Shown: piece after piece, positions 7,479 to 15,433 of the stretch
How the letters are laid out: every line of letters starts with the position of its first letter
How positions within the stretch are numbered: position 1 is the first letter of the stretch
Source of the DNA: Acidimicrobiaceae bacterium
GTDB lineage: Bacteria; Actinomycetota; Acidimicrobiia; Acidimicrobiales; Bog-793
Direction: 5' to 3'
Assembly (NCBI GenBank): GCA_003159795.1
Contig: PLPK01000011.1
Coordinates: forward strand, 1-34,063
DNA: 34,063 nt
Position numbers and translations under genes: made by a program
Notes under the pieces: generated by a model
The model's input: only the letters and a program-made list of their open reading frames with translations
Database searches by the model: none
Told to the model about the DNA's origin: nothing

Positions 7479-9170
7479 TTACGGCGAGCGCACCAGCTCC
7501 CGGGGCGTCGGGTGGGACCGCGGGTACTTCGGGCGCAGGAGGAACACGCCGATCCCGACGAGCGCCGCACAGGTGAATGCGACGAGCACGCTGTTGGCGG
7601 AGCTGATCTCGTTGATGAAGTCCCGCCCGCCGGTGAGGCCGAGGAAGCAGGCGATCCCCGACACCCCGATGAGCACCTTGCGGGCAAGCCCCACGGCGAC
7701 CGGCGCGAGGAAGACGAAGGCCCACGACAGGTACCAGAGCTGGACGACCGGCCCGAGGACGACGACGGCGAACAGGCTCCAGCCGAGCGCCTGCAGGGAC
7801 CCGATCCGCTCCGAGTGCAGGAGCAGCCAGAGCCCGATCAGCCCGGCGAGGCACGCCGCCGAACCCCGCACGACGGTGAGGATCACGTGGACGTGGTTGC
7901 CGAAGCCGAACGCCGTCACAAGGTGGGCAGCCACGAGAGCGACCCCGGTCGCCGGGTCGAGCCAGGACCGCACGGTGTCCGGGTTCGTCAGGCCGCCTAT
8001 CCACCCCCATCCGAGACGCGCGGCCTCGGAGATGCAGATCATCGTCGCCAGCGCGATCAGCAGCGCCGTCGCCACGGGCCGCACGCGTTCACGCACGCTG
8101 CGCCCGGTCCCCAGCCACTCCCACCCGATGTAGACGGCACCGATGAGGGCCGGAATCTTCACGGCGGCGGCGAACCCGCACACCACGATGCCGACGACGG
8201 GTCGGCCCCGCCGGGCGAGGGCGTACCCCGCGGCAAGGAAGCCGAGCATGAGCGCGTCGTTGTGCGCCCCCCCGATGAGGTGGAGCAGCACAAGCGGGTT
8301 GAGCGCCGCGAGCACGAACGCCACCGCGGGGTCCCGGTGGAACGAGCGCGCGATCGACGGGATGGCGACGGCGAAGAGGACCACTCCGGCGAGGGCGAGG
8401 AAACGCAGGCCAATGACCGACAACAACAGGTTGTGGTGCGCGACGAGGACGATCCAGCCGTCGATGACTAGGAAGAGCGGGCCATACGGCGAGGAGTTGT
8501 TTATCCAGAGGTGATCGACGAGGCGCGTGAAGGGCGTCGCCCCGAGCACGCCCGTGCCGAACTGGTACGGGTTGAGACCGTGCGACATCATCTCGCCCTG
8601 TGCGGCGTAGTCGTAGACGTCCTTGCTGAACAGCGGCGCGACAAACAGGAGCGGCAGCACCCAAGCGGCGAAGACCGGCCAGAGCCGCGCGACGGGGATG
8701 CCCGGCCGGCCCGAGGTCAGCTTGATGATGTCCCACCAGGCGCGCAGCAGCAGCACCATGCCGCCGTAGACGGCGACGACGCCGAGGAACAGCCACTGCC
8801 CGGGCGCGGGGGTGTAGCCCTGCACGAGGGCGGGCGCGGGGATGCCGAAGTACCACGAGCCGGCGATCTTCGACGTGAACGGGGAGTTCTGCTGCGTCGC
8901 GCCGAGGAAGATCGCCGTCGTGGCGACGAAACCCATCAGCGCCGGGCGGAGGAGCAACCAGCTCAGCTTCGTGACGCCCGGTTCGTAGGGCACGATCGGC
9001 TGGGCGGGATGGCGCCACCGGCCGAACTGGGAGTCGACCCATCCCCAGGCCGTCCGCAGGCCCTCGAGGGCCGTCGCGCCGCTGCCGTGCCGGGGGAAAT
9101 GCGGGTGGAGGCCGCTGGGCCCGCCCCGTCGGGAGGGCGCGGCTTGCCGGCCGAGTTGACCCGTCGACAC
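7479..9170 (-). CDS. Polyprenol-phosphate-mannose-dependent mannosyltransferase, MptA/MptB-like
   Basis: Integral membrane GT-C glycosyltransferase of 563 aa that, in characterised relatives (MptA, MptB), transfers mannose from polyprenyl-phosphomannose to growing alpha-1,6-mannan on the outer face of the membrane. About 70 N-terminal residues precede the first span. The expected acidic motif follows span 3-4 as FSKDVYDYAAQGEMMSHGLN (D184), then PYQFG, NNSSPYGPLF and GGAHNDALMLG (H303-D305). About a dozen hydrophobic segments are visible. The GTG at 9170 has TAGGCT 6 nt upstream and no SD, so leaderless translation is likely. It is divergent from the YfhO-like gene, suggesting a shared envelope-glycan role. 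The exact acceptor is unknown. Confidence 0.85.
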   Translation of the reverse strand: MSTGQLGRQAAPSRRGGPSGLHPHFPRHGSGATALEGLRTAWGWVDSQFGRWRHPAQPIVPYEPGVTKLSWLLLRPALMGFVATTAIFLGATQQNSPFTSKIAGSWYFGIPAPALVQGYTPAPGQWLFLGVVAVYGGMVLLLRAWWDIIKLTSGRPGIPVARLWPVFAAWVLPLLFVAPLFSKDVYDYAAQGEMMSHGLNPYQFGTGVLGATPFTRLVDHLWINNSSPYGPLFLVIDGWIVLVAHHNLLLSVIGLRFLALAGVVLFAVAIPSIARSFHRDPAVAFVLAALNPLVLLHLIGGAHNDALMLGFLAAGYALARRGRPVVGIVVCGFAAAVKIPALIGAVYIGWEWLGTGRSVRERVRPVATALLIALATMICISEAARLGWGWIGGLTNPDTVRSWLDPATGVALVAAHLVTAFGFGNHVHVILTVVRGSAACLAGLIGLWLLLHSERIGSLQALGWSLFAVVVLGPVVQLWYLSWAFVFLAPVAVGLARKVLIGVSGIACFLGLTGGRDFINEISSANSVLVAFTCAALVGIGVFLLRPKYPRSHPTPRELVRSP

Positions 9171-9176
9171 GCCAGG

Positions 9177-9182
9177 AGCCTA
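9177..9182 (-). promoter_or_regulatory. -10 element, probable leaderless start of the mannosyltransferase
   Basis: TAGGCT on the minus strand, 6 nt before the GTG at 9170. No recognisable -35 hexamer lies at 17-18 nt, and no SD is present. Confidence 0.5.
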
Positions 9183-9250
9183 CCGACTCGGGCCGGCCGG
9201 ATGTGGGGCCGGAGCTCCACCGATGGTCGCCCGAACCGGACGCGCTGGGA

Positions 9251-9256
9251 TACGGT
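9251..9256 (+). promoter_or_regulatory. -10 element upstream of the YfhO-like gene
   Basis: TACGGT ends 6 nt before a GTG at 9263. That GTG is not in frame with the YfhO-like protein: it opens a 24-codon reading frame ending at TAA 9335-9337. Either the large gene is translated from an internal start on a short leader, or the small frame is a leaderless upstream ORF. Confidence 0.45.
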
Positions 9257-9287
9257 TCGCACGTGACGTCGCGAGCCCCCCGGCCAG

Positions 9288-11975
9288 GTGCCCGCTGGGC
9301 GTGGTCGGCGGAAGATCTCCCGAGCGGCGCGAACTAAGCCACCCGTGCGAGCCGCGCGGCTGACCCGTGGCGATCTGATCGCCCTTGGCCTCCTGGTCGG
9401 GCTGCCACTCCTCGCCTTCTCGATCCCTGCCGCGCTCGGCTACCCGCTGCTCACCGGCGACTCCATCATCCAGAACTACCCGCTCCGGGTGCTCGCCGGC
9501 GAGATCATCCGCCACGGCCACCTCCCCGTCTACAACGCGTACGCCTGGGGCGGAACGCCCCTGCTCGCCTCGTCCAACTCCGGTTCCGCCTTCCCCGACA
9601 TCGTCTTTTTCGCGATCTTCCCCCCGCTCGTCGCCTGGGTCGCCGCCGAGATCGTCGCCTTCGCCGCCGCGGCGGTCGGGCTCTACACGTTCCTGCGCTT
9701 TGGCGGCCTGCGACCGCTGTGCGCGGCGCTCGGTGGCGCGACCTTCGGCCTTGCCGGCTACGTCACCTCCCAGGCCGTCCACCTCGATGCCGTCGAAACG
9801 GCGGCCTCAATCACCTGGGTGCTCGTCGCGGCCGAGCGGATCGCCCACGGACCGGCCGCGCACCGGCCGGCCTGGACGGCCCTGCTCGGCGCCGCCACCG
9901 CCGCGACCCTGATGGCGGGGAGTCCGGAGCTCGCCGTCTACGCCGCCCTCGGCGTCGCGATCTACGTCTGCTCGCTTCTCATCCACTCCCCCAGGCGGGC
10001 CGCGACCGCGGCGTGGCTCGCCCTCGGCGCCGTCGCCGGCGCGCTCGTCGGCGCGGTGCAGCTGCTGCCGACGGCGCGTTTCGTCGCCATCTCGCAGCGC
10101 GCTCATGTCGCCTATTCCTTCCTCACCTCGGGTGCCCTGCGCCTCGCCCAGCTCCCGCTGCTGCTCGCGCCCCACATCCTCGGCGGCGGCCCGATCGGGC
10201 TCGCCAAGTACGTCGGGAGCTACAACCTCGGTGAGATCGACGCCTACCCCGGCGTGCTCGCCCTCGTCGCCGTGGTCGCCCTGGCCTGGCGCTGGCGGTC
10301 GCCACAGGCATCGGCCATCCGCGTCTGGTACCTGATCGGCGCCGTCGGGCTCGTGCTCGCCGTCGGCCCGGTCACGCCGCTGCCGCACCTGCTGGCACGG
10401 CTGCCCGTCATGAGCAACAGCCGGCTGCCGAGCCGCGCCCTGCTGCTCGTCGCGCTGGCCTGCTCCGTCCTCTACGCCTACTGGGCGGCGGAGGTCATCG
10501 ACCCCGGGAGCGTGCTCCCGCCGGCGCGGTCGGCACAGCCCGGCGGGCGGCGGGACCGCCTGGAGCGCTACACGCCGCTCGCCATCCCGGGGGCGATCCT
10601 CGCCCTGCTCGCCACCGTCGCCATCGGCGGGAAGACCGTCGCGCGCGCGCTCGCCCAGGGTGGGCTCGGGCCGTGGACGGTGGCCCGGGTCGCGCCCTAC
10701 CTCGCGGTCGCCGCCGCGATCGCCGCCGCCACGGCGTGGTTCCTCGTCGCCGGCCCCGGCCTCGCCCGCCGGAGGCGGGTCGGCGCCCTCGTGGCGATCG
10801 CGGTCGTGGACCTCGTCGTGTTCCTCGCCAACCAGAGCTCGCTCGCGCCGATCCGGTCGAACGAGCTCGGCGGGGCGAACCGCTACGAGCGCGAGCTCGC
10901 CGCCGCCGTCGGGACGAGCGGGCGCTTCCTCGTCGTCGACCACTTCCGCATCGGCGGTGCCGTCCTGAACGAGCTCGGCTCCGCGAACCTCAACGTCTTC
11001 ACCCGGATCTCGAGCGCCCAGGGTTACGGCTCGCTCACGTGGGACGCCTACCAGGACGCGACCGGGACGCACGGGCAGAACAGGGCCACGCCTGGGGCGT
11101 TCCGGACCGGGGTGTTCGACTCCCTCGACGTGCGGGCGTTGCTCGTGCTGCCCTGGGAGTTCCAGTCCCCGCTCAGGCCGGGGCACCCGAGTCTCATCGC
11201 GCTCTCTGGGTCCGCCCCGACGACCCGATACTTCGGCGGCGCCGTCGACGTCGCCTCGGTCGAGATCACCCCACGACGGGGCGTCGAGGCCGATGGGCTC
11301 GTCGCCGACGCGCGCCGGATCCGCCTGGTCGGGATGCGATCGCAGGTGGTGCCCACCCGCGTCGTCGCCACTGCGGACAGCGCGACCGCCTTCTTCCGGG
11401 CGGCGCGGGGCCGCACCGGGATCGTCCTGCCCCGCCGCGACGGCGGGCCCGGTGCGTTCGCCGTCGCCGTTTCACCCGTCGGGCATGCCCCGTTCTCGCC
11501 GACCGGATTGCTCGCCGCATACGTCAGACCACCGCACTGGATCGCCACCGGATCGATCGGGACCTACCTGCTGCTCCGCAACACCCGCGCCTACGGCCTG
11601 TTGACGGCGTTTGCCCCGTCGGGGCGGGGGCGCGCCACCGCCACCATCCGGGTCGTCTCGTCCTCGCCGTGGACACCGACCGAGACGGTCGCGGTCGACG
11701 CCCCCCGGCCGGTGCTCCTCGTGCGCGGCGTCGCCGACCTCCCGGGCTGGCACGTGACCGTCGTCGCCGGGGGCCGGCAGCAGCCCGCGAGCCTCGAGCA
11801 GCGTGGCGTCGTTCAGGCGGTCGAGCTGCCGGCGGGGCGTTCGCTCGTCACGTTCCGCTACGACCCGCCCGGGCTGCGGGCCGGGCTGCTCCTCGCCGCC
11901 GCCGGGTGCGCGCTCCTCGCCGGACTCGTGGCTTTCGACCTCGCCCGCGCCCGCCGCCGCAGGGCGCCCGCCTGA
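9288..11975 (+). CDS. YfhO-family large membrane protein (putative GT-C glycosyltransferase)
   Basis: Polytopic membrane protein of up to 895 aa. The N-terminal half carries about 10-12 hydrophobic segments. The first extracytoplasmic loop has the family motif TGDSIIQNYPLR (D58, Q62, P65), followed by GHLPVYNAYAWGGTPLLASS. A soluble, Gly/Arg-rich extracytoplasmic region occupies about 520-860, and a final span (GLLLAAAGCALLAGLVAF) ends in an Arg-rich tail. YfhO of Gram-positives is linked to glycosylation of cell-wall polymers such as lipoteichoic acid; the substrate here is unknown. GTG 9288 is the first in-frame start after an in-frame TGA at 9264. GTG 9345 (residue 20) is an equally plausible start, nearer the first span. 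No strong SD precedes either. Confidence 0.8.
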   Translation: MPAGRGRRKISRAARTKPPVRAARLTRGDLIALGLLVGLPLLAFSIPAALGYPLLTGDSIIQNYPLRVLAGEIIRHGHLPVYNAYAWGGTPLLASSNSGSAFPDIVFFAIFPPLVAWVAAEIVAFAAAAVGLYTFLRFGGLRPLCAALGGATFGLAGYVTSQAVHLDAVETAASITWVLVAAERIAHGPAAHRPAWTALLGAATAATLMAGSPELAVYAALGVAIYVCSLLIHSPRRAATAAWLALGAVAGALVGAVQLLPTARFVAISQRAHVAYSFLTSGALRLAQLPLLLAPHILGGGPIGLAKYVGSYNLGEIDAYPGVLALVAVVALAWRWRSPQASAIRVWYLIGAVGLVLAVGPVTPLPHLLARLPVMSNSRLPSRALLLVALACSVLYAYWAAEVIDPGSVLPPARSAQPGGRRDRLERYTPLAIPGAILALLATVAIGGKTVARALAQGGLGPWTVARVAPYLAVAAAIAAATAWFLVAGPGLARRRRVGALVAIAVVDLVVFLANQSSLAPIRSNELGGANRYERELAAAVGTSGRFLVVDHFRIGGAVLNELGSANLNVFTRISSAQGYGSLTWDAYQDATGTHGQNRATPGAFRTGVFDSLDVRALLVLPWEFQSPLRPGHPSLIALSGSAPTTRYFGGAVDVASVEITPRRGVEADGLVADARRIRLVGMRSQVVPTRVVATADSATAFFRAARGRTGIVLPRRDGGPGAFAVAVSPVGHAPFSPTGLLAAYVRPPHWIATGSIGTYLLLRNTRAYGLLTAFAPSGRGRATATIRVVSSSPWTPTETVAVDAPRPVLLVRGVADLPGWHVTVVAGGRQQPASLEQRGVVQAVELPAGRSLVTFRYDPPGLRAGLLLAAAGCALLAGLVAFDLARARRRRAPA

Positions 11976-12020
11976 CCGCTCCCCGGAGGCCGACGTCCCG
12001 ACGGCGGCGTGGGGCGCGGC

Positions 12021-12725
12021 TCAGCCCGGGGCGACCGGGGCGTGTCGCCCGGCGGAGCGGCCGCGCCGGAACGGCAGGTCGAGCACGGTCAGCAGCACGA
12101 GCGCGACCCCGGCCGCACTCACCACGTACCACGGCCACGGCCCGAGCAGCCGCAGCAGCGTCCACTCGCCGGGGGGACGCCGCAGGAACATGTAGTTGGC
12201 ACCCGTCACGCCGTCGATCAGCCCGACGAACGCCGTGTAGGCGGCGGTGATCGCGAAGACCCGCAGGACCGCCCCGGGCCGGGGCGCGAGGCGCATCCCC
12301 ACGACGAGGAAGAGGGCCGCGAGCACAATCCCGACGTGACCGACGACGTACTCGAAGAACACGAGGTGCGGGAAGCCGACAGCGAGGTCCGGGGTGAGCA
12401 CCGCCTGCAGCGTCCCGGCGAGCCCGATGAAGTAGGTCAGCTCGACGAGGAGCGGCACCCGCCACCAGCAGGCGATGGCGGCCACGACGACCCCGGCATT
12501 GCAGAGCGCGAGCGGCAGGGAGGTCTCCGCCGTCCACGTCCTCGCCACGACCAGACCCACGGTGTAGGCGACGATGTCCGCCGCGAGCGCCAACCCGACG
12601 AGACGGGCGACGACGACCCGCCAGGGACCGGGCCGGCGCCGGGCCGTGTAGCACAGCACCGCGCAGGTCACCGCCCCGAGGCTGACCGCCGTCCAGTAGG
12701 CGGTCGGCGAGACGACGGCGAACAC
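12021..12725 (-). CDS. YwaF/TMEM164-type (TIGR02206-like) integral membrane protein
   Basis: A 234-aa protein with about seven hydrophobic segments. It matches my recollection of the TIGR02206 (YwaF) family, related to eukaryotic TMEM164: SLPLALCNAGVV, then ELTYFIGLAGTLQAVLTPDL, FFEYVVGHVGIVLAAL and NYMFLRRPPGEWTLLRLLGP, the last being the most diagnostic. TMEM164 has been described as an acyltransferase; the bacterial members are uncharacterised, so no reaction is assigned. The GTG at 12725 follows a G run (GGGGG) that is a poor SD. The start directly abuts the IS481 remnant, so its promoter may have been changed by that insertion or later deletion. It is convergent with the YfhO-like gene (45 bp between stops). 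Confidence 0.75.
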   Translation of the reverse strand: MFAVVSPTAYWTAVSLGAVTCAVLCYTARRRPGPWRVVVARLVGLALAADIVAYTVGLVVARTWTAETSLPLALCNAGVVVAAIACWWRVPLLVELTYFIGLAGTLQAVLTPDLAVGFPHLVFFEYVVGHVGIVLAALFLVVGMRLAPRPGAVLRVFAITAAYTAFVGLIDGVTGANYMFLRRPPGEWTLLRLLGPWPWYVVSAAGVALVLLTVLDLPFRRGRSAGRHAPVAPG

Positions 12726-12726
12726 C

Positions 12727-13118
12727 CCCCTATCCTGCCGCGATCGCCCGGCCGGGTCGGCACCCCGGGCCCGGGGACGAGCCAGTCCTGGCCCCGTCGG
12801 TGCTCTTGGCGAGCGGCGAACAGCTCGGCCTCGACCTCGGAATCGTCCGGGTGGGTGAGTGGTGCTGGCGCGAGGACCCCTCGGAAAGGCCGGCTACGCC
12901 CTCGCTGTCGGGCCGGGCGATCCAAGATGCGCCCACTGCCGGGAGATCCCTGGACTTGGCACCTGCGACACGGGCATCTCGAGAACACGAACCCGATGCA
13001 CCCGAGGCACCGGCCATGAAGCGTCAACCGAGCGTTACGGTGCGACACGAAGACCTCGGCGTGGTGAAGACGGCTGTCTCCACTGCACCGGAGGTCTGTT
13101 CAGATCAACCCGTCAACA
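12727..13118 (-). pseudogene. Degenerate IS481-family transposase remnant with one terminal repeat
   Basis: The stretch between the membrane-protein gene and the 76-aa ORF has no intact gene but translates, in pieces, as the N-terminal third of an IS481 transposase. Frame 1 gives MSHRNARLTLHGRCL (from GTG 13048). The next frame gives ASWIARPDSEGVAGLSEGSS and then RQHHSPTRT (about 12970-12844). Frame 1 then resumes with EVEAELFAARQEHRRGQDWL and GVPTRP (from about 12841). At least two frameshifts and loss of the whole DDE domain make it dead. Upstream, minus-strand 13118-13097 begins TGTTGACGGGTTGATCTGAA, a plausible IS481 end (starting TGT). The other end is missing and the homology stops at the neighbouring gene's start. 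Confidence 0.78.
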
Positions 13119-13137
13119 GTGTCCTGGCCGGGTAGAC

Positions 13138-13368
13138 CTAGAAGCGGGGCGGGACCGTCCGGCGACCCCGCGGCTGCTTGTGCGCCGGGTGCCGGGTCCA
13201 GCTGTTCACGAAGACATAGGCCTGATGGCACGCCTCGGACACCGAGGCGCCGTTCGTGTAGGAGTTCTGCGCCACGGCGGCGGCCCGGCTGGCCGCGGCA
13301 CCATCGCCCGGCCGCTCCTCGGTGACCCACGCACGAACTGCCTCCGCGAGCAACCGGTCATTCTCCAA
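13138..13368 (-). CDS. Hypothetical 76-aa protein
   Basis: I do not recognise this family. The frame starts at TTG 13368, preceded by GGGAGG (13382-13377) at 8-nt spacing and by a promoter-like TTGTCC-18-TAGCGT. It ends at TAG 13138. The product begins LENDRLLAEAVRAWVTEERP, continues with an Ala-rich helix-like stretch, then GASVSEACHQAYVFVNSW, TRHPAHKQP and a basic tail GRRTVPPRF. Third codon positions are strongly G/C, as in neighbouring genes. There is no signal peptide or membrane span, so a small cytosolic, possibly nucleic-acid-binding, protein is possible but unproven. The stop lies 20 bp from the inferred IS481 end, so the C-terminus could have been altered by the insertion. Confidence 0.6.
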   Translation of the reverse strand: MENDRLLAEAVRAWVTEERPGDGAAASRAAAVAQNSYTNGASVSEACHQAYVFVNSWTRHPAHKQPRGRRTVPPRF

Positions 13369-13387
13369 GCCAACCACCTCCCGGGTG

Positions 13388-13417
13388 ACGCTAGGCCCGC
13401 GCCACCCCCGGGGACAA
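13388..13417 (-). promoter_or_regulatory. Promoter of the 76-aa ORF
   Basis: On the minus strand TTGTCC (13417-13412), an 18-nt spacer and TAGCGT (13393-13388) are followed closely by the SD GGGAGG. A small hairpin, CCGGGG-ACAA-CCCCGG at 13408-13423, overlaps the -35 region. Confidence 0.5.
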
Positions 13418-13471
13418 CCCCGGACGTGGGAACGGCATTCTGGGCGCCGGTGTGGGCGATCGGCCCGAACG

Positions 13472-15094
13472 CTATCGGGCGGCGTTCGCCTCGGGGGGCG
13501 CGGCGGGGGCACCTCCCGCCGACGGCGCACCCCTGGTCGGCAGCACGACGAGCACGAGGAACGTCGCCACGGCGACGACGATCGCCCCGACGAGCAGGGC
13601 GAGGTCCATGCCGCTCACGAAGGCGGCCTTGGCGAAGTGGACGAGCACGGCGCCGTACGCCCCGGCCCGCTGGGCGACGGCGAGGGCACCTCCGAGCGAC
13701 CCCGTGATGTCGTGGAGGATCGATGGATGCATCTTGAGGACCTTGGAGGCCGAGAGCACGGGGGTCAGCCGGTCGGCGTAGCGGGTGTTGAGAAGGCTCC
13801 CCAGCACGCCGACCCCGAGCGCCCCCCCGAGCTGCAGGACGGTCGAGTTCGTGGCCGCGCCGACGCCGAGCTCGGCGAGCGGCAGCGACCCCATCACCGA
13901 CTCCGTGCACGGCGCAAGCGCGAGGCCGACCCCGGTGCCGATGAGGAAGAGCGCCGGCAGCGCCTCGAGGTAGGTGCCGTGCACGGTGATCCGCGACAAC
14001 AGCACGAAGCCGGCGGCGATGCACGCGAGGCCCCCGAACACGATGGGCTTCGTGCCGACGTAGCGGACGGCGAGGGTCGAGGCCGGTGCCACGACCAGCA
14101 GCACCGCCGCGATGGGCGCGAGCCGCAGGCCCGTCTGCAGCGGGCTGTAGCCGAGCTCAAACTGCAGGTACTGGGTCAGCAAGAAGAGCGCCCCCATGAG
14201 GGCGAAGATCACGAGGCCCATCGCCCCGATCGCCGCCGAGAAACGCCGCGAGCGGAAGAACGACAGCTCGAGCATCGGGTGCGTCGAGTGCCGCTCCCAC
14301 CAGCCGAACCCGGCGAGGACGACCGCCGCGGCGACGATCGCCCCGATGATCACGGGCGAGCTCCACGAGCGGCTCGGCGCCTCGATGATCCCCCAGAGGA
14401 GAAGCCCCATGCCCACGATCGAGAGCACCGCGCCGACGATGTCGGGGCGCTTGCTCGCCGGGCTGCGGGAGTTCGGCACGAACCAGGCCGCGGCGCAGAA
14501 CCCGACGAGCGCGATCGGCACGTTGACGAGAAAGACCGATCCCCACCAGTAGTGGGCGAGCAGCCAGCCGCCGGCTACGGGCCCGATGGCGACGCCGATC
14601 CCGGTCGTTCCCGACCAGATGCCGATCGCCTGGAGTCGCTCGTCGTCACCGGTGAAGACGCTGGCGAGGATCGACAGCGTCGAGGGCATGATCGCCGCGC
14701 CGCCGATCCCCATGAAGGCGCGGGCCGCGATGAGCCCGTCCGGTGACGTCGCGAAGGCGGAGGTGGTGGATCCGGCGGCGAACAACACGAGGCCACCCAT
14801 GAAGACCCACTTGCGCCCCACCCGGTCGCCGAGGCTGCCGAGCACGAGCAGCAGCCCGGCGAAGACGACGACGTAGGCGTCCACCATCCACTGCAGCTGG
14901 CTCGAGGTGGCCTGCATCGCTCGCACGATCGACGGGAGCGCGACGTTGAGGATCGTGCTGTCGAGGCTGACGACGAGGAGGCTCACACAGAGCACCGCGA
15001 GGATGACGCCGCGGCGCTGCGGCCGGGCGGACCGGCTGGAGGCGGGCGCTGTCAGGGTGGCACCCGAGTCGTGGCCGGTCGAGGTGGGTGCCAT
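13472..15094 (-). CDS. MFS drug exporter, DHA2 (EmrB/QacA) family
   Basis: Proton-driven 14-span exporter of 540 aa. Visible hallmarks are SLDSTILNVALPSI in span 1, QWMVDAYVVVFAGLLL, motif A GSLGDRVGRKWVFMGG, and motif C GIGVAIGPVAGGWLL, typical of drug:proton antiporters. Substrates of this family range from dyes and antibiotics to lipids, and specificity cannot be predicted. The start is taken as ATG 15094. The open frame extends 157 codons further upstream, but that part overlaps tRNA-Tyr and has no family similarity. No good SD is visible before the ATG. tRNA-Tyr lies 173 bp upstream on the same strand. A short inverted repeat (CGAACGC/GCGTTCG, 13466-13488) overlaps the stop codon and may help end transcription. 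Confidence 0.92.
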   Translation of the reverse strand: MAPTSTGHDSGATLTAPASSRSARPQRRGVILAVLCVSLLVVSLDSTILNVALPSIVRAMQATSSQLQWMVDAYVVVFAGLLLVLGSLGDRVGRKWVFMGGLVLFAAGSTTSAFATSPDGLIAARAFMGIGGAAIMPSTLSILASVFTGDDERLQAIGIWSGTTGIGVAIGPVAGGWLLAHYWWGSVFLVNVPIALVGFCAAAWFVPNSRSPASKRPDIVGAVLSIVGMGLLLWGIIEAPSRSWSSPVIIGAIVAAAVVLAGFGWWERHSTHPMLELSFFRSRRFSAAIGAMGLVIFALMGALFLLTQYLQFELGYSPLQTGLRLAPIAAVLLVVAPASTLAVRYVGTKPIVFGGLACIAAGFVLLSRITVHGTYLEALPALFLIGTGVGLALAPCTESVMGSLPLAELGVGAATNSTVLQLGGALGVGVLGSLLNTRYADRLTPVLSASKVLKMHPSILHDITGSLGGALAVAQRAGAYGAVLVHFAKAAFVSGMDLALLVGAIVVAVATFLVLVVLPTRGAPSAGGAPAAPPEANAAR

Positions 15095-15267
15095 CGCGAC
15101 CAGGTTCGTCCAACACGGCCCGCCCGGCAAGAGAACAAGGTCCCGCCGGCCACACCGTCCCCGGCGAGAGGGCGACGCGCCCGCTGGCGCGGGCGGCGCG
15201 CGGCACGGGGTGATCAGGGGGGCAACACGACCGGCCGTCGCGAAACCGGCTTCTCGGTTGGGATAAG

Positions 15268-15349
15268 TGGGCCGGGTAGGATTTGAACCTACGTAGGCAT
15301 TGCCAGCAGATTTACAGTCTGCTCCCGTTGTCCGCTTGGGTACCGACCC
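15268..15349 (-). tRNA. tRNA-Tyr (anticodon GTA)
   Basis: Class II tRNA of 82 nt. Acceptor GGGTCGG pairs with CCGGCCC (one T-G pair). The anticodon stem GCAGA/TCTGC has loop CTGTAAA (GTA). A long variable arm (TGGCAATGCCTAC region) and the T-stem GTAGG/CCTAC with loop TTCAAAT follow. The discriminator is A; CCA is not encoded. Confidence 0.96.
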
Positions 15350-15360
15350 GCGAGACGACG

Positions 15361-15366
15361 AGGATA
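15361..15366 (-). promoter_or_regulatory. -10 element for tRNA-Tyr
   Basis: TATCCT on the minus strand lies 11 nt upstream of the tRNA-Tyr 5' end, giving a start near 15354. No clear -35 hexamer is seen. Confidence 0.45.
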
Positions 15367-15420
15367 TCCGATGCCAGCGGACCCGAGGTGAGCCGGCCGG
15401 AGCGCGGCGGGCTCCGCCGG

Positions 15421-15426
15421 TAGCGT
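15421..15426 (+). promoter_or_regulatory. -10 element, probable leaderless start of yajQ
   Basis: TAGCGT followed by 7 nt and then the ATG at 15434. This geometry fits a transcript starting at the A of the ATG. No separate SD is needed, though GGTGGG lies between. Confidence 0.55.
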
Positions 15427-15433
15427 GGTGGGC

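Noticed and set aside
9807-11186. 459-codon minus-strand frame opposite the YfhO-like gene
   Set aside because: Composition of a GC shadow (long Arg/Gly/Glu runs); the plus-strand frame has membrane spans and family motifs.
12800-13135. 111-codon plus-strand frame in the IS481 remnant region
   Set aside because: No recognisable motif, while the opposite strand matches IS481 transposase in pieces.
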